NCBI GenBank assembly: GCA_963748405.1
Contig: CAVVIT010000008.1
Span: forward strand, 186,001 to 250,000
Direction of reading: 5' to 3'
Origin: Fen-1273 sp963748405
Lineage (GTDB): Bacteria; Bacteroidota; Ignavibacteria; UBA10030; UBA6906
DNA length: 64,000 nucleotides
In this document: piece after piece, positions 59,674-64,000 of the stretch
How positions within the stretch are numbered: position 1 is the stretch's first letter
How the letters are laid out: each line of letters starts with the position of its first letter
Notes under the pieces: model-generated
What the model was told of the DNA's origin: nothing
Database searches by the model: none
What the model saw: only the letters and a program-made list of their open reading frames with translations
Position numbers and translations under genes: made by a program

Positions 59674-61173
59674 ATGTCCCCGATCCCCGTTCCGCCGAAC
59701 GCGTCGTTTCCGCGCGTCCACATGCGCGTGGACCAGGGAATTCTTCTGACGAACAGGTTTACGTTTGACGCTCCGTTCACGCTCGGCCGGGCCGACGGGT
59801 GCGACGTCCAGTTCGCAGACGAGAATGTGAGCTCCCGCCACGCTTCCGTCGGACGGGCGGAAAGCGGCTGGTACCTGGAGGATCTCGGGAGCACCAACGG
59901 GCTGTATGTCGGTCGAACACGGATTTCAGGGAAGATCCCCCTTCCGGTGAACAGGGATGTCCGGCTCGGGCGGAAGGGCCCCGTGGTGGCGTTCGATCTG
60001 GAACGGGCGGATATTCCTCCCCGGGGGACGGAGCGCAGGATCGGCAGGACACAGGTCATACGCCGGTACTTCGAGGGTTCGGCCGGGGGGAGGGTCGGCG
60101 ACCGGACGATGCTCATCCGGGAAGCGTTCAGGACCGTCAGGCGCAGGTACAGGGTGAGATACTGGATTGCCCTGGGGGCGGTCACCTCGCTTCTGCTGGC
60201 CTCGGTGCTGGCCATCGTGCAGTACCGGGCCCGCATCGAACAACTGCAGAAACTTCACGCGACCGCTGCCGGGGTGTTCTACACGACGAAATCGCTCGAG
60301 CTGGATCTCGCAAAGCTCAGGTCCGAAGTCGAAAGGACCAACGACGCGAAATTCAGGGAGGAGTTAAGGGCGAAACAGCAGGAGGAGGAAGATCTCCGGG
60401 CAAAATACGTCGATTTTCTTGACGAGCTCGGCATCTCCCGGGAAAAGCTCTCCCCCGAAGACTGGCTGATCTATAAAGTGGCCCGTCTCTTCGGCGAATG
60501 CGATGTGAGCATGCCCGCAGAGTTCATCGTGAAGGTGAAGGAATACATCCGGCTCTGGCAGAGGGGGCACCGTCTTGTCAGGGCCATGGAGCGCTCCCGC
60601 CGGGGAAATCTCGCCCCGCTCGTCTCCGCCGCGCTTCTTGCGCGTGATCTTCCGCCCCAGTTCTTCTATCTGGCCGTCCAGGAGAGCGGGCTCGATACGA
60701 CGGAGTGCGGCCCCGAGACACGCTCAGGAATCGCCAAGGGGATGTGGCAGTTCATACCGGCGACTGCGTGGAAATACGGTCTGCAGACGGGCCCGCTCAT
60801 CGATCTGCGGAGGGCGGATCCTCACGACGAAAGGCACAACCTCAGGAAGTCGACGGAAGCGGCGGCTCACTATCTGAGGGACCTGTACGACACGGAGGCG
60901 CAGGCCTCCGGTCTTCTCGTCATGGCCTGCTACAACTGGGATGAGAACAGGATACGGGAGATGCTGAACACGATGCCGGAGGATCCCCGCCAGAGAAATT
61001 TCTGGAACCTGCTCGGCCGTCACACGCTTCCTGAGGAAACCTACAACTACGTCTTCTACATCGTGTCCGCCGCTGTCATAGGGGAGAACCCCCGCCTCTT
61101 CGGGTTTGACTTCGATGACCCTCTCGGGGCCGCCCCGGGAGACTCACTGCGCGCACCCGGAGTTTCCCGGTAG
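59674..61173 (+). CDS. FHA domain - membrane helix - coiled coil - lytic transglycosylase fusion
   Basis: 499 aa from ATG 59674; residues of the longer frame to 59596 look non-coding. An N-terminal FHA domain (FTLGRADGCDVQF, SSRHASV at 53-59, LGSTNGLYVG) binds phosphothreonine peptides in known members. A membrane helix follows (YWIALGAVTSLLLASVLAIV, residues 163-183), then a coiled coil (about 185-250). The C-terminal domain is a GH23/SLT lytic transglycosylase with the catalytic glutamate in FYLAVQESGLD (E337) and SGIAKGMWQFIPATAWKYG. Topology predicts a cytoplasmic FHA and a periplasmic murein-cleaving domain. This could couple protein phosphorylation to cell-wall cutting. Confidence 0.85.
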   Translation: MSPIPVPPNASFPRVHMRVDQGILLTNRFTFDAPFTLGRADGCDVQFADENVSSRHASVGRAESGWYLEDLGSTNGLYVGRTRISGKIPLPVNRDVRLGRKGPVVAFDLERADIPPRGTERRIGRTQVIRRYFEGSAGGRVGDRTMLIREAFRTVRRRYRVRYWIALGAVTSLLLASVLAIVQYRARIEQLQKLHATAAGVFYTTKSLELDLAKLRSEVERTNDAKFREELRAKQQEEEDLRAKYVDFLDELGISREKLSPEDWLIYKVARLFGECDVSMPAEFIVKVKEYIRLWQRGHRLVRAMERSRRGNLAPLVSAALLARDLPPQFFYLAVQESGLDTTECGPETRSGIAKGMWQFIPATAWKYGLQTGPLIDLRRADPHDERHNLRKSTEAAAHYLRDLYDTEAQASGLLVMACYNWDENRIREMLNTMPEDPRQRNFWNLLGRHTLPEETYNYVFYIVSAAVIGENPRLFGFDFDDPLGAAPGDSLRAPGVSR

Positions 61174-61262
61174 ATTCCCTGCGGGTCGGGGGGCCCGTTG
61201 TGAGTGATTAGGGAATTCGCTCTATTGCCATCTACCTCATTCGTCTGCATATTGCATATGCC

Positions 61263-62378
61263 ATGAAACGCCTCTGCCTGTCACTTCTCGTCGCATGCTC
61301 CTCGGTCAGTTTCGCCGGAAAGTTCGGCCACGTGTTCGTCCTCATCGAGGAGAACAGGGAATACTCCACCGTGGTCGGTGACACCGTCAACGCGCCGTAC
61401 TTCAACAGCCTCATACGCAAGTACGGTCTCGCCACGAATTACTACGCCGACACGCATCCTTCCATCGGCAACTATTGCATGCTGACGACCGGGCAGATCT
61501 TCACGAACGACGACGCCTATACGGGGACGTTCTCGGGAGACAATCTTGTCAGGCACTGCGCGTCCGCCGGGGTGTCCTGGAAGTCGTACGCCGAAGGATA
61601 CGGCACCGGCGTCGACTATGCCGACAAGCACAACGTGTTCGTCTTCTTTTCGGACGTGCAGGGGAGCGCGGCGGAGCGGAACAATATCGTCGAGACCGAC
61701 TCACTGGCGTCCGACATCGCCCACCACACTCTTCCGCAGATCGGCTTCATCGCGCCGAACCTGATCGACGACGGTCATGACGGCACTCTCCTCCAGGCCG
61801 ACACGTGGGCGAAGACGCACATCGGACCGCTCATCGCAAGCTCCGACTTCCAGGCCGGCGGCGTCCTCATCATCACCTGGGACGAGGGGGTCAACGACGA
61901 TACGCACGGCGGGGGGCAGATTTGCACGATCGTCGTCAGTCCGTTTGCGCGAACCGCGTACCGGTCCACCCAGTTCTACCAGCACGAGAGCACGCTCAGG
62001 TTTGTGATGCAGTCGCTTGGCATGACTGCCTACCCCGGCGCCGCTTCATCGGCGCCCGATATGTCCGAGTTTTTCGTCGCCACGTTGGCCGCTCCCGGCG
62101 GTGGACCGTCCGACGGCGCCTTCAGCCTTCTCCAGAATTATCCGAACCCGTTCAACCCGTCGACGACAATCAGGTATTCCCTCCCCCGCGCCTCGTACGT
62201 GAAACTCGACGTCGTCGATCAGCTCGGTCAGCGGGTCGCTTCACTCGTGGACCGTCTCGAGGATCCGGGAGACCATGACGTGAGGTTCGACGGAACCGGC
62301 CTGGCAAGCGGCGTGTACTACTGTCGCATCCTCGCCGGCAACTTTGCTCAGACGCGATCTCTCATTCTCCTGAGGTAA
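61263..62378 (+). CDS. T9SS-exported phosphoesterase (acid phosphatase/phospholipase C-like)
   Basis: 371 aa, signal peptide MKRLCLSLLVACSSVSFAG. The catalytic core follows the phosphoesterase family: HVFVLIEENREYSTVVG, HPSIGNYCMLTTGQIFTNDD, IGFIAPNLIDDGHDGTL, VLIITWDEGVNDDTHGGGQ and YQHESTLRFVMQSLG. The sorting domain begins LLQNYPNPFNPSTTIRY and ends SLILLR. Relatives remove phosphate from diverse esters. It should be anchored to or released at the surface. Confidence 0.87.
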   Translation: MKRLCLSLLVACSSVSFAGKFGHVFVLIEENREYSTVVGDTVNAPYFNSLIRKYGLATNYYADTHPSIGNYCMLTTGQIFTNDDAYTGTFSGDNLVRHCASAGVSWKSYAEGYGTGVDYADKHNVFVFFSDVQGSAAERNNIVETDSLASDIAHHTLPQIGFIAPNLIDDGHDGTLLQADTWAKTHIGPLIASSDFQAGGVLIITWDEGVNDDTHGGGQICTIVVSPFARTAYRSTQFYQHESTLRFVMQSLGMTAYPGAASSAPDMSEFFVATLAAPGGGPSDGAFSLLQNYPNPFNPSTTIRYSLPRASYVKLDVVDQLGQRVASLVDRLEDPGDHDVRFDGTGLASGVYYCRILAGNFAQTRSLILLR

Positions 62379-62411
62379 TTCCCCCCACCCGGCCACCTCC
62401 CACTCCAGCCA

Positions 62412-63395
62412 ATGTCCGCGCTCCGAGTATTGACGAAAGACGACCTGCGCTCATGCCTGTCGATGAGCGAAACGGTTGGCCTGATGAAGACCGCATTCCG
62501 TGATCTTTCCGGCGGACGTGCGACGGTGCCTCACCGCCTCGGGATCGAGATGCCTGAAGGGAAGGGGAGGTCGCTCCTGATGCCCGTGTACATGCCGTCC
62601 GCCGGGCAGCTTTCCGTGAAGGTCGTTTCCCTGTTCCGTGAGAATCCCTCCCGCGGGCTTCCGTACATACAGTCCCTCCTCGTTCTCGTCGACGGCAGGA
62701 ACGGCGAGCCTCTTGCGCTGATGGACGGAGCGTACCTGACGTCGCTGCGTACGGGCGCCGCCTCCGGACTCGCTACGCAGGTGCTCTCGCGGACGAATTC
62801 GTCGACGCTGATGGTCTTCGGGGCCGGGGGGCAGTCCCGCCATCAGATCGAGGGGGTGTGCGCGGTGAGGGAGATCCGGAGGACGCTGGTCTTTGATCCG
62901 AGCACGGACCGGGCCGGGCGCCTGTGCGAGGCCCTGAAGGGAAACCTGCCGTGCGACTTCGTCGTCGCCCGCTCCCCGGCGGAGGTCGAGAAAGCGGACG
63001 TTGTCTGTACCGCGACGACGTCGCAGACATCGGTGCTCGATGACGGGCATGTCAGGCCCGGGACGCACATGAACGCGATCGGGGCGTACCGGCCGGAGAT
63101 GTGCGAGATCCCTCCGGAGACCGTCGCCCGGTCGCTCGTCGTCGTCGACTCGCGTGCCGCGGCCCTTGCCGAAGCCGGCGATATCATCCAGGCCGTCGCC
63201 GCGGGGAAGTTCCACGAGGAGCGGATACACGCTGAACTCGGGGAGATCATCGAGGGTTCGCGCCCGGGCCGCGGGGACGACGTGCAGATCACGCTCTTCA
63301 AATCCGTGGGCAACGCCCTCCAGGACCTTGTCGCCGCGGGAAGGGCCCTGGAGAATGCCCGCCGGCTCGGGTTGGGCACCACGATCGATATGTAA
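62412..63395 (+). CDS. Ornithine cyclodeaminase/mu-crystallin-family oxidoreductase
   Basis: 327 aa. Motifs include LMKTAFRDLSGGRATVPHR, LMDGAYLTSLRTGAASGLAT, LMVFGAGGQSRHQIEGVCAV (NAD-binding) and HMNAIGAYRPEMCEI. The family includes ornithine cyclodeaminase, alanine dehydrogenase and ketimine reductase; the substrate cannot be told from sequence. The start 33 bp after the phosphoesterase suggests possible co-transcription, though no functional link is apparent. Confidence 0.88.
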   Translation: MSALRVLTKDDLRSCLSMSETVGLMKTAFRDLSGGRATVPHRLGIEMPEGKGRSLLMPVYMPSAGQLSVKVVSLFRENPSRGLPYIQSLLVLVDGRNGEPLALMDGAYLTSLRTGAASGLATQVLSRTNSSTLMVFGAGGQSRHQIEGVCAVREIRRTLVFDPSTDRAGRLCEALKGNLPCDFVVARSPAEVEKADVVCTATTSQTSVLDDGHVRPGTHMNAIGAYRPEMCEIPPETVARSLVVVDSRAAALAEAGDIIQAVAAGKFHEERIHAELGEIIEGSRPGRGDDVQITLFKSVGNALQDLVAAGRALENARRLGLGTTIDM

Positions 63396-63408
63396 CGCTT
63401 GCGGGGAC

Positions 63409-64000
63409 CTACTGTCGGGAGCCTCCCGTTTTTCCCCTGATGATCTCGCTGAGAATGTCGGCCCGCGAGGGTATTCTCTCGAGAAATGGATACCGTTCCC
63501 CTCCGTGGTACTCAACCGGGTATGTCCTGAAGAAGTCGCCGTTCTCCGCAAGGATCTCCATCGGCGATCGGGACCCGGGGGAAAGCCTGACGGCGTCCCG
63601 GATCACCTCGCGCGAAAACCTCTTTCCGTTGACGGCGACGAGCTTCATCCCCGGCGCAAGCCCCGCCTGTGCCGCCGGCGTCCCGGGTATCACGTCCAGC
63701 AGTTCGCCGTCCTCACCGATCGACGCGCCGAGCGAATAGCGCATGTCGATGACCTTGCGCACCTCTTCGAACGCCCGGTGCAGTGCGCTCATCGTATCGC
63801 GGTAGACCAGCTTCCACCCGCACCGTGCGATTCCCTCAAGCGGTGCCCGCGGGCTGAGCGAGCGCAGTCGTCCTTCCAGGTAGGAGCCCCAGTCGTAGGG
63901 GGACACGTCATTGAGTGTTGTTACCACGTCGCCGAACGTGTACGTCTTCAGGAGCGGGCCGGTGTCCTTTCCGCCGTGAAACTCCCGGCAGAAATCGTCC
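63409..64000 (-). CDS. M61-type glycyl aminopeptidase with PDZ domain, C-terminal fragment
   Basis: The frame stays open to the window edge, so the N-terminal and catalytic parts are outside. Visible residues read FHGGKDTGPLLKTYTFGDV and LNDVSPYDWGSYLEGRL, typical of the region after the M61 catalytic domain. A PDZ domain follows (YSLGASIGEDGELLDVIPG, AAQAGLAPGMKLVAVNGKRF), and the protein ends after a short tail (ILSEIIRGKTGGSRQ). The zinc motif HExxH is not visible. It converges on the ornithine cyclodeaminase-family gene. Confidence 0.8.
   Translation of the reverse strand, partial: DDFCREFHGGKDTGPLLKTYTFGDVVTTLNDVSPYDWGSYLEGRLRSLSPRAPLEGIARCGWKLVYRDTMSALHRAFEEVRKVIDMRYSLGASIGEDGELLDVIPGTPAAQAGLAPGMKLVAVNGKRFSREVIRDAVRLSPGSRSPMEILAENGDFFRTYPVEYHGGERYPFLERIPSRADILSEIIRGKTGGSRQ

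Noticed and set aside
1..64000. CRISPR arrays, tRNA, rRNA, insertion sequences or phage genes
   Set aside because: No regularly spaced repeats, no cloverleaf-like sequence, no transposase, integrase or capsid motif were seen by eye; a tRNAscan or HMM search would settle this.

Overview
The window is about 60% GC, gene-dense and chromosomal in character. I see no rRNA, tRNA, CRISPR array, transposase or phage module. Four exported proteins (41528-43807, 43833-45545, 56752-58575, 61263-62378) end in the roughly 80-residue type IX secretion (T9SS) sorting domain that begins with a NYPNPFNPST-type motif. That points to the FCB superphylum (Bacteroidota / Chlorobiota / Ignavibacteriota and related candidate phyla). 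The high GC and frequent purine-rich ribosome-binding sites fit an Ignavibacteria-like or related environmental lineage better than a classical Bacteroides. No T9SS machinery gene lies in the window.

Layout. 1-3.9 kb: the end of glutamine synthetase, a frameshifted cupin, a VOC-fold protein, an exported phosphoesterase, a broken expansin and a membrane protein. 4.2-11.2 kb: three tightly packed exported proteins (1166-aa unknown, 835-aa fibronectin-III-like, papain-like cysteine peptidase-like), which look like one secreted system. 11.2-15.8 kb: Rieske lipoprotein and porin, an NmrA-like protein, a DsrE-like protein, a membrane phosphoesterase. 15.9-25.4 kb: a signalling block with two kinase/regulator pairs, then MCP, CheW and a short HisKA kinase. 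25.4-32.3 kb: phosphoesterase, lipoprotein, type II NADH dehydrogenase, then a four-gene translationally coupled operon (radical SAM, membrane protein, ATC-hydrolase-like protein, GMC oxidoreductase carrying a ferredoxin-like cysteine motif).

32.4-35 kb: mntR-mntH-usp metal operon with a DtxR-type palindrome. 35-41.4 kb: hybrid sensor kinase, small signalling proteins, and an ECF sigma / anti-sigma / Spy-like operon. 41.5-50.1 kb: exported enzymes and beta-propellers. 50.1-54.6 kb: a MacB-type permease with an internal deletion, then cysE and cysK facing each other, then an adenosine-deaminase-family gene. The cysK leader holds a 30-codon ORF with five cysteine codons, a terminator, and a segment that can act as antiterminator: a textbook-like cysteine attenuator. 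54.7-64 kb: flavin oxidoreductase, aminoglycoside nucleotidyltransferase-like protein, an arylsulfotransferase-like protein, an FHA/lytic transglycosylase fusion, a T9SS phosphoesterase, an ornithine cyclodeaminase-family enzyme and the end of an M61 peptidase.

The strongest candidates for undescribed biology are the cysteine attenuator (53285-53443), the radical SAM/GMC operon (28847-32341), the exported three-gene cassette (4231-11217), and the FHA-transmembrane-lytic transglycosylase fusion (59674-61173). Gene functions are inferred from motifs read by eye; no database search was run.
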